Positions 24,414 to 32,340 of a stretch of DNA of 42,736 nt are shown piece after piece; position 1 is the first letter of the stretch, and each line of letters starts with the position of its first letter. The DNA comes from Planctomycetales bacterium. GTDB taxonomy: Bacteria; Omnitrophota; Gorgyraeia; Gygaellales; Profunditerraquicolaceae. The DNA lies in NCBI GenBank assembly GCA_005239725.1, contig SBBM01000040.1, positions 1-42,736 of the forward strand, given 5' to 3'. The position numbers and the translations under genes were made by a program. The notes beneath the pieces were generated by a model. That model did no database searches. It was not told the DNA's origin and worked only from the letters and a program-made list of their open reading frames with translations.

Positions 24414-25851
24414 AAGAATAGGTTACGACGACCCCCTGGAAATTTATCTCTCCCGCATAGAATCGCTTCTTTTATCCGATTATAAAATCACAAAGCGCGC
24501 AATCGCGATTTTACTCCTTCAGGAAGATAACGAGATGCTGGATAGAATTAAGGATAAAGAAAAAGAAAGGGCAGAAGAAATCTTAAAAGTTATCCAGGAG
24601 GCAAAGGCGCATTATTCCCACCCTTTAAGTTATATTATCAGCTTGCGCCGCCAGAAAGAGACAAACCGCATATCGCAGGCGGTAATGAGTTTTAAAAAGG
24701 CAGGGAAAGTTAGTTTTAGTGAGCGGTTAAGTAAGATTATGATGAATCCCCTGACTGGAGGGCCCATACTTTTAGCGGTTCTTTATTATGGCTTATATAA
24801 ATTTGTAGGCACATTCGGAGCAGGAGTATTAGTGGATTTTTTGGAGGATAAAGTCTTTGGCAATTACGTCAACCCTTTTGTAACCAATCTGGTAAGCGCT
24901 GCTATCCCGCTTAAAATAATCCAGGATTTGCTGGCAGGCGAATACGGCGTAATCACATTGGGGGTACGCTATGCCTTTGCCATAATCCTGCCGATTGTGG
25001 CGACCTTTTTCTTTGCCTTTGCGATTGTGGAAGATACGGGTTACCTGCCGCGCCTGGCGATGCTGGTTGACCAGCTCTTTAAAAAAATCGGCCTTTCAGG
25101 AAGGGCGGTCATTCCGTTAGTCTTAGGTTTTGGCTGCGACACCATGGCCACGATGGTAACGCGGACTCTTCCCACAAAGCGCGAGCGCATAATCGCAACG
25201 CTTTTATTGGCTCTGGCTATTCCCTGTTCGGCGCAAATGGGCGTAATTCTGGCGCTTTTGGAAGGACGGCCCCTGGGATTGATAATCTGGTTGGGAGTAA
25301 TATTTTTAGTTTTTTTAATCGCGGGTTACTTGGCCTCTAAAATTATGCCCGGGGAATTGCCCACATTTTATATGGAGATACCGCCTTTGAGGCTGCCGCA
25401 ATTTTCCAATATATTCCGCAAAACGGCAAGCCGGCTGAACTGGTATTTTTGGGAGATATTGCCCTTGTTTTTATTTGCCAGTGTCCTGATCTGGCTTGGC
25501 CAGATAACCGGTATATTTAATTTTCTGGTTAAGATTCTGGAATACCCCATAGGCTGGATAGGGCTCCCACCTCAGGCGGCAATAGCGTTTTTATTCGGGT
25601 TTTTCCGCAGGGATTACGGGGCAGCCGGGCTTTATGATTTAAAAAAGGCCGGCTTACTATCCGGCAACCAGCTGATTATCAGCTGCATTACGATTACGTT
25701 GTTCCTGCCCTGCATTGCCCAGTTGCTGATGAATGTAAAGGAGCGCGGGCTTCGCATGGGTATTGCCATATCTATCTTTATACTCTTTTTCTCTTTTAGT
25801 ATCGGGTATGCGGTAAATCTTATCTTGACGTTACTTAACTTGCAATTATAA
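24394..25851 (+). CDS. feoB: FeoB membrane permease protein (split FeoB, part 2)
   Basis: Ferrous iron permease. The first ~85 residues (YDDPLEIYLSRIESLL onward) are the helical domain that normally follows the G domain. Two Gate-type halves then follow with the conserved GFGCDTMATMVTRTL and LALAIPCSAQMGV stretches (the Cys residues line the iron path) and FRRDYGAAGLYDL in the second half. 485 residues. It starts inside the end of the G-domain gene. Followed after 7 nt by a DtxR-FeoA fusion regulator, giving a compact iron-uptake unit. Confidence 0.9.
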   Translation: MLKDFAKRIGYDDPLEIYLSRIESLLLSDYKITKRAIAILLLQEDNEMLDRIKDKEKERAEEILKVIQEAKAHYSHPLSYIISLRRQKETNRISQAVMSFKKAGKVSFSERLSKIMMNPLTGGPILLAVLYYGLYKFVGTFGAGVLVDFLEDKVFGNYVNPFVTNLVSAAIPLKIIQDLLAGEYGVITLGVRYAFAIILPIVATFFFAFAIVEDTGYLPRLAMLVDQLFKKIGLSGRAVIPLVLGFGCDTMATMVTRTLPTKRERIIATLLLALAIPCSAQMGVILALLEGRPLGLIIWLGVIFLVFLIAGYLASKIMPGELPTFYMEIPPLRLPQFSNIFRKTASRLNWYFWEILPLFLFASVLIWLGQITGIFNFLVKILEYPIGWIGLPPQAAIAFLFGFFRRDYGAAGLYDLKKAGLLSGNQLIISCITITLFLPCIAQLLMNVKERGLRMGIAISIFILFFSFSIGYAVNLILTLLNLQL

Positions 25852-25858
25852 TAAAATT

Positions 25859-26500
25859 ATGTTATCGGAACAGGCAGAAGAAATATTAGAGGCGCTCTGG
25901 ATTCAAACAGAAGAACAAGGGGCAAAACCACTTGATTTGGGCGCCAGCCGCGATGAACCGGCAGTTGAGGAGCTGGTTAATCTGGGGTTTATCCGGAGGG
26001 ATTTAGGTCACATACACCTTTTAGAAAAAGGTAAATCCCATGCCGCAGGCTGCGTGCGCAGGCACAGGCTTGCCGAGCGGCTATTAGTGGATGTTTTTGA
26101 CATAAAGAAAAGAATCATAGATGAGGTAAGCTGTAAATTTGAGCACCTTCTGCATAAAGGCCTGGAAGACAATGTTTGCACATTGCTGGGCCATCCTAAG
26201 TCCTGCCCGCACGGTAAATCCATCCCGCCGGGAAAATGCTGCAGCCTGAAGAAAGACAAGCGCCTGCTTAAAATTATCGCCCCCTTATCGGAATTACGGG
26301 CAAAGGACAGGGGCCAGATATCCTACCTTCAGGCCAAAGACAAGACTCAGATGCATAAACTTATTGCTATCGGCGCTCTACCCGGGGTATCCATAACTTT
26401 AATGCAGAGATTCCCTTCTTGTGTCTTTAAAATCGGCCAGTCTCAATTTGCCGTGGATAAAGAACTCGCTTCCGCAATTTATGTGCGCCTGACCAGATGA
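25859..26500 (+). CDS. DtxR-type metalloregulator fused to FeoA domain
   Basis: Iron-dependent regulator. It has an N-terminal winged helix (about 1-58), then the metal-binding/dimerisation domain with RHRLAERLL (His69, Glu73), CKFEH (Cys92, Glu95, His96) and GHPKSCPHG (His112, Cys116, His118). A C-terminal SH3-like FeoA domain follows (about 138-213, GALPGVSITLMQRFPSCVFKIG). No stand-alone FeoA is nearby, so the fused domain may serve both regulation and FeoB. 213 residues. The extra Cys pair at 127-128 is unusual. Stop overlaps the next ATG (ATGA). Confidence 0.88.
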   Translation: MLSEQAEEILEALWIQTEEQGAKPLDLGASRDEPAVEELVNLGFIRRDLGHIHLLEKGKSHAAGCVRRHRLAERLLVDVFDIKKRIIDEVSCKFEHLLHKGLEDNVCTLLGHPKSCPHGKSIPPGKCCSLKKDKRLLKIIAPLSELRAKDRGQISYLQAKDKTQMHKLIAIGALPGVSITLMQRFPSCVFKIGQSQFAVDKELASAIYVRLTR

Positions 26501-27510
26501 AAGTCATTGCTTTAGTTTCAGGCGGCCTTGACAGTACGCTTGCCGCCAGATTAATCAAAGACCAGGGCCTTGAGGTTATCGCTTTAAACTTTAAGACTCC
26601 CTTTTGCCTGTGCGATAGAGGTAAATCCCCGGGCTGCGTCAGTTACAGCCGCAAATTTAGCGAAGAACTGGGGATGGAATTTAAAGTATTCAGCCTGGGA
26701 GAAGAGTTTCTGCAGATAATAGAAAACCCTAAACACGGCTACGGCTCTAATCTTAATCCCTGCATAGACTGCAGGATATTAAAATTACGGAGAGCAAAAG
26801 AATTTATGCGGGAGGCAGGCGCCTCTTTTATTGTTACAGGCGAGGTAATAGGTCAGCGTCCGATGTCTCAACACAGGCAGGCCCTTAATATGATTGATAA
26901 AGAAAGCGGCTTAGAGGGTTTTGTCTTAAGGCCTCTGTCTGCGCAACTCCTGGAGGAGACTCTCCCGGAAAAAGAAGGCTGGGTGAAGAGAGAGAAGTTA
27001 TTGAATTTTAACGGGAGGTCGCGTAAGCCGCAGATGGATTTGGCTGAGGAGTTTAATATTAAAGATTATCCCTGCCCTGCCGGCGGCTGCCTTCTTACTG
27101 ACACGGAATTCTCAAAAAAAGTAAAAGACCTTATTAAACACAGCGAATTGAGCCTCAATAATATAGAGCTGTTAAAGGCCGGCAGATATTTCAGGTTTTC
27201 CAGAGATGCGAAGCTTGTAGTAGGGAGAAACGAAAGAGAAAATGCGCGCCTGGAAAATTTGGCGCAAGAGGGCGATATCTTATTTAGTCCTCCTGAAATA
27301 GCCGGGCCAACGGCATTAGGCAGAGGCGTGTTTAGCGAAGAGTTGATTAAATTTTCTGCGGAGATAGTCTGCCGGTATTGCGATTTAAACGGAACACATC
27401 AGGCAACCATAGCTTATAGAAAAGCAGGGACAGTCCCCTCCGGGGAGAGTCCCTGCTTAGTAGTTACGGCGGTTGATGATAACCGGATATCCTCAGTTAG
27501 AATAGGATGA
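26497..27510 (+). CDS. PP-loop ATPase, tRNA-thiolation-like (MnmA/COG0482-like, with C-terminal extra domain)
   Basis: PP-loop enzyme that probably adenylates a tRNA uridine or another substrate for sulfur transfer. PP-loop SGGLDS (8-13). NPCIDCR (Cys89, Cys92) and YPCPAGGCLL (Cys193, Cys198) lie where MnmA-type enzymes keep their catalytic Cys, and TGEVIGQRPMSQ (114-125) is an active-site stretch. The C-terminal ~130 residues resemble an NFACT-R/DUF814-like RNA-binding part. The exact modification is uncertain. Residues 310-320 are encoded by an inserted palindrome (27425-27455). It overlaps both neighbours by 4 nt. Confidence 0.75.
   Translation: MKVIALVSGGLDSTLAARLIKDQGLEVIALNFKTPFCLCDRGKSPGCVSYSRKFSEELGMEFKVFSLGEEFLQIIENPKHGYGSNLNPCIDCRILKLRRAKEFMREAGASFIVTGEVIGQRPMSQHRQALNMIDKESGLEGFVLRPLSAQLLEETLPEKEGWVKREKLLNFNGRSRKPQMDLAEEFNIKDYPCPAGGCLLTDTEFSKKVKDLIKHSELSLNNIELLKAGRYFRFSRDAKLVVGRNERENARLENLAQEGDILFSPPEIAGPTALGRGVFSEELIKFSAEIVCRYCDLNGTHQATIAYRKAGTVPSGESPCLVVTAVDDNRISSVRIG
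27425..27455 (+). repeat. In-frame palindromic element, copy 1
   Basis: A 31-bp hairpin with outer arms CAGGGAC/GTCCCTG and inner arms TCCCC/GGGGA. It is identical over all 31 bases to the reverse complement of 27810-27840. It lies in frame within the PP-loop gene and encodes roughly AGTVPSGESPC. Confidence 0.95.
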
Positions 27511-28538
27511 AAGAAGCGCTCCTCTACGAAAAATTAGACAAGAACCAGGTGCATTGTTATCTTTGCGCCCACCATTGCCGTATTGCCGAGGGAAAATTCG
27601 GGTTTTGCGGGGTAAGGCAGAATATAGGCGGCAGTCTATATACCTATGCCTACGGAAACGTGGTTGCCGCGCACATTGACCCGATTGAGAAGAAGCCGCT
27701 TTATCATTTCCTCCCCGGCTCGTCCAGTTTTTCTATCGCTACAATAGGCTGCAATTTTCACTGCGGTTTCTGCCAGAACTGGGAGATTTCGCAGAGTACC
27801 TTCCGGGATCAGGGACTCTCCCCGGAGGGGACTGTCCCTGATGCTGGAGAAAGGTTTGCTCCGGAAGAAATAGTCAAGGCCGCGTTAAGAAGCGATTGTA
27901 AAAGCATATCTTATACTTACACTGAGCCGACGATATTTTTTGAATATGCGCTTGATACGGCTAAATTAGCAAAAAAGGAAGGGCTCTATAATAATTTTGT
28001 CACTAACGGGTTTATGACCAAAGAGTGTTTAGAAATGGCAAAGCTGTATCTGGATGCGGCAAACGTGGATTTGAAATTTTTTAATGACGATTCTTACAAG
28101 AGGATTTGCGCCGGAAGGCTTGAGCCGGTCTTAGATTCTATCAGGTTGATGAATAAAATGGGGATTTGGGTGGAGGTAACCACCCTGATTGTCCCGGGAG
28201 AAAATGATTCCGAAAAAGAATTAACAGGCATTGCCGAATTTATTGCCGACGTGGATAAGGGTATGCCCTGGCACATCTCGCGTTTTCATCCGGATTATAA
28301 ATTTATGGATTACCGCGCTACGCCCGAAGCAACTTTAAAAAAGGCCCAGGGCATAGGTTATAGCGCAGGCCTTAAATACATATATGTAGGTAACGTTTAC
28401 GGCTGGGGCAATGATACCCCTTGCCACCACTGCAAAGAATTGCTGATTAAGCGCGAAGGTTTCAACGTTTTGGAGTATAATTTAAGCCAGGATAAGTGCA
28501 GCCATTGCGATGTTGTAATTCCCGGGGTATTCAAATAA
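27507..28538 (+). CDS. amrS: AmmeMemoRadiSam system radical SAM enzyme
   Basis: Radical SAM protein of the PflA-like AmrS group. Cluster motif C82-x3-C86-x2-C89 (GCNFHCGFCQNW). The conserved N-terminal Cys set is CYLCAHHC (17-24) and FCGVR, and the late ones are CHHC and CSHC. Members occur with AMMECR1 and Memo proteins, which are not in this window; the substrate remains unknown. 343 residues. Residues 102-112 (QGLSPEGTVPD) are encoded by a palindromic element in a loop between SQ and PEEIV, where relatives are shorter. It overlaps the PP-loop gene by 4 nt and ends the iron/tRNA unit. Confidence 0.88.
   Translation: MKEALLYEKLDKNQVHCYLCAHHCRIAEGKFGFCGVRQNIGGSLYTYAYGNVVAAHIDPIEKKPLYHFLPGSSSFSIATIGCNFHCGFCQNWEISQSTFRDQGLSPEGTVPDAGERFAPEEIVKAALRSDCKSISYTYTEPTIFFEYALDTAKLAKKEGLYNNFVTNGFMTKECLEMAKLYLDAANVDLKFFNDDSYKRICAGRLEPVLDSIRLMNKMGIWVEVTTLIVPGENDSEKELTGIAEFIADVDKGMPWHISRFHPDYKFMDYRATPEATLKKAQGIGYSAGLKYIYVGNVYGWGNDTPCHHCKELLIKREGFNVLEYNLSQDKCSHCDVVIPGVFK
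27810..27840 (-). repeat. In-frame palindromic element, copy 2 (reverse orientation)
   Basis: Exact reverse complement of 27425-27455, 354 bp downstream in the neighbouring gene. It is read in frame and adds about eleven residues to AmrS. The pairing arms extend one or two bases further (TCAGGGAC/GTCCCTGA). Confidence 0.95.
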
Positions 28539-28542
28539 ATTT

Positions 28543-28566
28543 ATGCATCCAATTTTATTTAACATA
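28543..28566 (+). pseudogene. Remnant copy of the lgt start
   Basis: These 24 bases match the first 24 bases of lgt (28790-28813) at 22 positions, beginning ATGCAYCCAATTTTATTT. The frame runs M-H-P-I-L-F-N-I-T then stops at TAG. It lies 4 nt after the amrS stop and just before an inverted-repeat element, suggesting the original lgt start was here. Confidence 0.8.
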
Positions 28567-28567
28567 A

Positions 28568-28740
28568 CCTAGGGGGACGTTTCCCTTCATCACATCTTAT
28601 TATAATGCAACAAGTTATAACTAGGCAGATTAGAAAATTAGAATCAGATATTAAAGAACCCTTTTTTTAAAAAACCCATTTTGGGTTTTTGTAACTTATT
28701 GAAAGATAAAGGATTGTAAGGAAGGGAAACGTCCCCTAGG
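28568..28740. mobile_element. 173-bp element with inverted ends (AAGGGAAACGTCCCC family)
   Basis: The left end CCTAGGGGGACGTTTCCCTT (28568-28587) is the reverse complement of the right end at 28721-28740, apart from one extra G. It encodes no protein. The interior is AT-rich and holds an intrinsic terminator. It resembles a MITE or a paired REP unit. Confidence 0.65.
28669..28690 (+). terminator. Intrinsic terminator after amrS
   Basis: AAAAACCCA/TGGGTTTTT with a 3-nt loop; the right arm provides the T run (28686-28690). It is placed to end the feoB-amrS transcript before lgt, but could act in both directions. Confidence 0.7.
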
Positions 28741-28789
28741 GTACGGGCGCTCCAGCAAGAGCCTAAAATTTGCCTAAAAAGGATAATTC

Positions 28790-29521
28790 ATGCACCCAAT
28801 TTTATTTAGCATAGGGTCGTTTAATATTTATTCTTACGGAGTGATGCTGGCTTTGGCGTTTATCGCCGGTACTCTCTTTGCCCAAAAGAGGGCGCAAAAA
28901 GCAGGGGTAGATAGAAATAAAATCCTGGATTTAATCCTTTATCTTTTAATTTCGGGCGTAGTTGGTGCGAGGGTTTTATTTATCGTAATAAACTGGCAAT
29001 ATTATAAAGACAACTTTGCGGATATAATTAAAGTTTGGGAAGGCGGGCTTGTATTCTATGGCGGGTTAATTTTAGCTCTTACTGCCGGCATTTATTACTT
29101 AAGAAAAAACAAATTACCTATTCTAAAGGCCGCGGATATATTGGGTCCTTCGGTTGCCATGGGAGTGGCTATCGGAAGAATCGGCTGTTTTTTAAACGGC
29201 TGCTGCTATGGAAAAAATCCGAATATCCCCACGCAGCTCTTTGAGTCAGGATGGGCATTGATTGTATTCTTTATCCTTCTGGCAATAGAAAGGTATAAGA
29301 AATTTGACGGATTCCTCTTTTGGTTTTTCCTGCTTTTTTACTCTTTAGGCAGGTTTGTAATTGAGGGCATAAGATATTATGAATTTAATTATATATTGTG
29401 GGCAGGTTTGACTATTTCCCAGATAATCAGCGTTATTCTGGGTGTAATTGCTTTAGTTTTCTTAATTCGGGGACACATACTTAATTTAAACCCACAAAAA
29501 AAAGGAAGAGTAATTAAGTAA
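28790..29521 (+). CDS. lgt: Prolipoprotein diacylglyceryl transferase
   Basis: Inner-membrane enzyme that attaches diacylglycerol from phosphatidylglycerol to the lipobox Cys of prolipoproteins, such as the one at 1807. Seven or so membrane helices; the Lgt signature region is GRIGCFLNGCCYGK (near 131-144), with the conserved GGLVFYGGL earlier (about 85-93) and a YSLGRF near the end. 243 residues, slightly short. AAAGGA lies before the ATG. The last ~17 residues (RGHILNLNPQKKGRVIK) are encoded by an inverted-repeat element, so the native C terminus may have been replaced. Confidence 0.92.
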   Translation: MHPILFSIGSFNIYSYGVMLALAFIAGTLFAQKRAQKAGVDRNKILDLILYLLISGVVGARVLFIVINWQYYKDNFADIIKVWEGGLVFYGGLILALTAGIYYLRKNKLPILKAADILGPSVAMGVAIGRIGCFLNGCCYGKNPNIPTQLFESGWALIVFFILLAIERYKKFDGFLFWFFLLFYSLGRFVIEGIRYYEFNYILWAGLTISQIISVILGVIALVFLIRGHILNLNPQKKGRVIK

Positions 29522-29531
29522 TGTGTCCCCG
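29468..29531. repeat. Inverted-repeat element at the lgt 3' end
   Basis: CGGGGACACATACTTAATT (29468-29486) pairs with AATTAAGTAATGTGTCCCCG (29512-29531), 19 of 20 bases, around a 25-nt loop. The lgt stop codon lies in the right arm. It belongs to a different repeat family from the AAGGGAAACGTCCCC units. Confidence 0.85.
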
Positions 29532-29552
29532 GAATAGCGAAAGGAGAAGAAG

Positions 29553-31658
29553 ATGGGTAATTTTGATTTGTTGGTAGTGGCGCCGGCAGGCTCTTTGCTG
29601 GCTTTAGGGTTTGCCTGGTTATATCTTGTGCCTTTTATTTTCAGGCAAGACAAAGGTAATGACAGGATGCAGGAGATAGCTGCGGCAGTAAAAGTAGGCG
29701 CCAAGGCCTATCTTAAGAGGCAGTATATGGGAGTGGCTATATTCTTTGTCGTTGTTTTCCTGATACTTTTGGCAATGGCTTTTAAGGGTTATTTGGTTAT
29801 ATTCGTGCCTTTTGCATTTTTAACCGGCGGGTTTTTTTCCGGGCTTTCCGGGTTCGCGGGGATGATGGTGGCTACTTCATCCTCCAACCGCACCGCAGCC
29901 GCGGCAATGAAGAGCCTTAATTCGGGCCTGCGCGTAGCTTTTTCCGGCGGGGCAGTTATGGGGCTTACAGTCGTAGGTTTAGGGTTACTCGATTTGAGCG
30001 TCTGGTATTATTTTCTTAATTGGTATTATTCGGCTCATGCTCTTCCGGTTGGCGTAGATAAAATTGGCGCCATTACTTCAACCATGCTTTGTTTTGGCAT
30101 GGGTGCTAGTTCTCAGGCTCTATTTGCCCGCGTAGGCGGCGGTATTTTTACCAAAGCCGCTGATGTCGGCGCTGACCTGGTTGGAAAAGTTGAAGCAGGT
30201 ATTCCGGAAGATGATCCCAGGAACCCGGCAGTTATCGCGGATAACGTCGGCGATAACGTCGGCGATGTTGCCGGTATGGGTGCTGACCTTTACGAATCTT
30301 ACGTCGGCTCAATCGTAGCCACGTCGGCCCTTGGCGTAGCTGCCGGTTTAGGATTGCCCGGTGTTACTGTGCCTATGGTTATGGCTGCGGTAGGAGTTTT
30401 GGCTTCAGTTATCGGGACTTTCTTTGTGCGTAGCGGTGAACAGGCATCTCAATCCGTGCTTTTGGCAGCTTTGCGCAAAGGCGTATTCACAAGTTCTTTC
30501 ATTGTGGCAATTGTATCGTTTTTCCTGGTGAAGGCAACTTTAGGTATAGAGCATATTGGAGTTTACTGGTCGGTTATTGCGGGTTTAGTTGCCGGTGTTT
30601 TGATAGGCCTGGCTACTGAATATTATACTTCCAGCAGTTTTAAACCTACGCGGTTTATCGCGGACCAGTCTTTGACCGGCCCGGCTACGGTAATTATCGG
30701 TGGGCTGGCAGTAGGGATGATGTCAACCGCAATACCGGTTATTATCGTCGGTATAGCCATATTGGCAAGCTTTTTTTTATCCGGGGGTGCCACGAATTTC
30801 GGCGCCGGGCTTTACGGCATTGCGATTTCCGCAGTAGGTATGCTTTCTACATTAGGTATTACTTTAGCAACGGATGCCTACGGCCCGGTTGCGGATAATG
30901 CCGGAGGAAACGCGGAAATGTCGCACCTTCCTCCAGAAGTAAGAAAAAGGACGGATGCCCTTGATGCCTTAGGAAATACCACCGCGGCAACCGGAAAAGG
31001 CTTTGCCATCGGTTCAGCAGCATTGACGGCGCTGGCATTAATTGCGGCGTACAAAGATGAAATAGTGCGTTTTGGCGGCACAATTACCGCAAGCATTATG
31101 GAACCGACAGTGTTAGTTGGTTTATTTCTGGGCGGTATGCTTCCTTTTCTCTTCTGCTCGATGACCATGCGTGCCGTAGGCAGGGCAGCAGGTAAAATTG
31201 TGGTGGAGGTGCGCAGGCAGTTTAAGGAAATTACCGGTCTTATGGAAGGAAAGAGCAAGCCGGATTACGCCCGCTGCGTAAGTATTGCTGCTGCCGCAGC
31301 CCAGGCAGAGATGATCGCCCCTTCCTTGCTGGCGATTATTTCTCCCATAGCAATCGGGATTCTCATGGGCGTTGAGGCAGTTGCCGGACTTCTTACCGGG
31401 GCATTAGTTACCGGTTTTGTATTAGCGGTAATGATGGCAAATTCAGGCGGCGCATGGGATAATGCCAAGAAGTATATTGAGGAAGGCCATCACGGAGGCA
31501 AGGGTTCGCTGGCGCATAAGGCAGGTGTTGTCGGCGATACTGTCGGCGACCCCTTCAAAGATACCTCAGGTCCATCGTTAAATATTTTGATAAAACTTAT
31601 GTCCATGGTCTCCATTGTTTTCGCTTCATTTATCATTGCCAATAGTTTGATTAAATAA
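29553..31658 (+). CDS. hppA: Membrane-bound ion-pumping pyrophosphatase, K+-dependent, probably Na+ type
   Basis: Couples PPi hydrolysis to ion export across the inner membrane. About 16 helices, 701 residues. PPi/Mg-binding motifs are [11 protein letters not shown] (204-214), DNVGDNVGD (230-238) and [17 protein letters not shown] near the C terminus. [10 protein letters not shown] has Ala478, and K+-independent enzymes carry Lys there, so this is the K+-dependent class. The gate Glu sits in DLYESYVGS (Glu248), the position seen in sodium pumps such as the Thermotoga enzyme; plant proton pumps have it one helical turn later. Sodium export is therefore inferred. AAGGAG precedes the start. It recovers energy from biosynthetic PPi, fitting an Rnf-based lifestyle. 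Confidence 0.95.
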   Translation: MGNFDLLVVAPAGSLLALGFAWLYLVPFIFRQDKGNDRMQEIAAAVKVGAKAYLKRQYMGVAIFFVVVFLILLAMAFKGYLVIFVPFAFLTGGFFSGLSGFAGMMVATSSSNRTAAAAMKSLNSGLRVAFSGGAVMGLTVVGLGLLDLSVWYYFLNWYYSAHALPVGVDKIGAITSTMLCFGMGASSQALFARVGGGIFTKAADVGADLVGKVEAGIPEDDPRNPAVIADNVGDNVGDVAGMGADLYESYVGSIVATSALGVAAGLGLPGVTVPMVMAAVGVLASVIGTFFVRSGEQASQSVLLAALRKGVFTSSFIVAIVSFFLVKATLGIEHIGVYWSVIAGLVAGVLIGLATEYYTSSSFKPTRFIADQSLTGPATVIIGGLAVGMMSTAIPVIIVGIAILASFFLSGGATNFGAGLYGIAISAVGMLSTLGITLATDAYGPVADNAGGNAEMSHLPPEVRKRTDALDALGNTTAATGKGFAIGSAALTALALIAAYKDEIVRFGGTITASIMEPTVLVGLFLGGMLPFLFCSMTMRAVGRAAGKIVVEVRRQFKEITGLMEGKSKPDYARCVSIAAAAAQAEMIAPSLLAIISPIAIGILMGVEAVAGLLTGALVTGFVLAVMMANSGGAWDNAKKYIEEGHHGGKGSLAHKAGVVGDTVGDPFKDTSGPSLNILIKLMSMVSIVFASFIIANSLIK

Positions 31659-31685
31659 ATTCAGGAGGATTATTAACAAGGGACA

Positions 31686-31700
31686 CCTGCCGTAGGCAGG
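31686..31700 (+). terminator. Hairpin after hppA
   Basis: CCTGCC/GGCAGG with loop GTA, 27 nt after the hppA stop. A T-run (CTTTTTC) follows only about 15 nt later, so this is a weak terminator or an RNA-stabilising hairpin. Confidence 0.4.
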
Positions 31701-31738
31701 GTGCCATAACCCCATCTTTTTCGAATAAAGAATTTTTC

Positions 31739-31767
31739 TTGACAGCTAGGGTGTAATAAGATACACT
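31739..31767 (+). promoter_or_regulatory. Promoter with palindromic operator for the HTH-NTase/HEPN pair
   Basis: TTGACA (31739-31744), a 17-bp spacer and TACACT (31762-31767). The inverted repeat GTGTA (31751-31755)/TACAC (31762-31766) with a 6-nt centre overlaps the -10 box. This is a good place for autorepression by the HTH domain of the first gene. A further GGTGTAA follows at about 31772. Confidence 0.7.
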
Positions 31768-31791
31768 TATCGGTGTAAGAGGAGAGAACCG

Positions 31792-32340
31792 GTGCTTTCG
31801 TTAAAATCTGAATTAACCAAAAGGCTGCTCAGTTATCTTTTTATCAACCCCAATGATAAATTATATACGAATGAGTTATCAAGAAAACTCAAACTGGATA
31901 AGCGCAACCTGGTCAGGAAAATAAAGGAATTGGAGAATGAAGGATTATTAAAAAGCGAAACAAGGGGAAATTTAAAATTTTATTCGATAAATAAGGGCTA
32001 TCCCCTGTACGATGAGTATAGAAGTATAATTTTTAAGACTGCCGGCATCGAACAGAAGTTAACGGAAATTATGAAGCAGGTGGGGGGGGTTAAAAAGGTC
32101 TATATTTACGGCTCGTACGCGCAGGGCAAAATGGATGGTTATAGCGATATTGATTTGTTGGCCGTAGGAAAACACAAGATTTTATTGTTGCAGAAAAAAC
32201 TTAATGCGCTGCAAAAAGAAATAGACAGGGAGATAAATGTCGTAAATATGGAAGAAGGGGATTTTGAAGGCAGGGTTAAGAAAAATGACCCTTTTCTGCG
32301 GGGGATTTTGGCGAAAAAACACATTAAATTGCCCATATGA
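31792..32340 (+). CDS. Winged-HTH protein fused to a minimal nucleotidyltransferase
   Basis: N-terminal winged helix (about 5-70, TNELSRKLKLDKRNLVRKIKEL) and a C-terminal Pol-beta-type nucleotidyltransferase. The latter has GSYAQG (107-112) and Asp119/Asp121 in SDIDLL; the usual third Asp is Asn149 in EINVVN. In MNT-HEPN modules the transferase is the antitoxin that AMPylates the HEPN toxin. The fused HTH suggests it also represses its own promoter. GTG start with GGAG seven bases upstream; 182 residues. It overlaps the HEPN gene by 4 nt. The function as antitoxin is inference; related HTH-NTase proteins are often of unknown role. Confidence 0.8.
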   Translation: MLSLKSELTKRLLSYLFINPNDKLYTNELSRKLKLDKRNLVRKIKELENEGLLKSETRGNLKFYSINKGYPLYDEYRSIIFKTAGIEQKLTEIMKQVGGVKKVYIYGSYAQGKMDGYSDIDLLAVGKHKILLLQKKLNALQKEIDREINVVNMEEGDFEGRVKKNDPFLRGILAKKHIKLPI

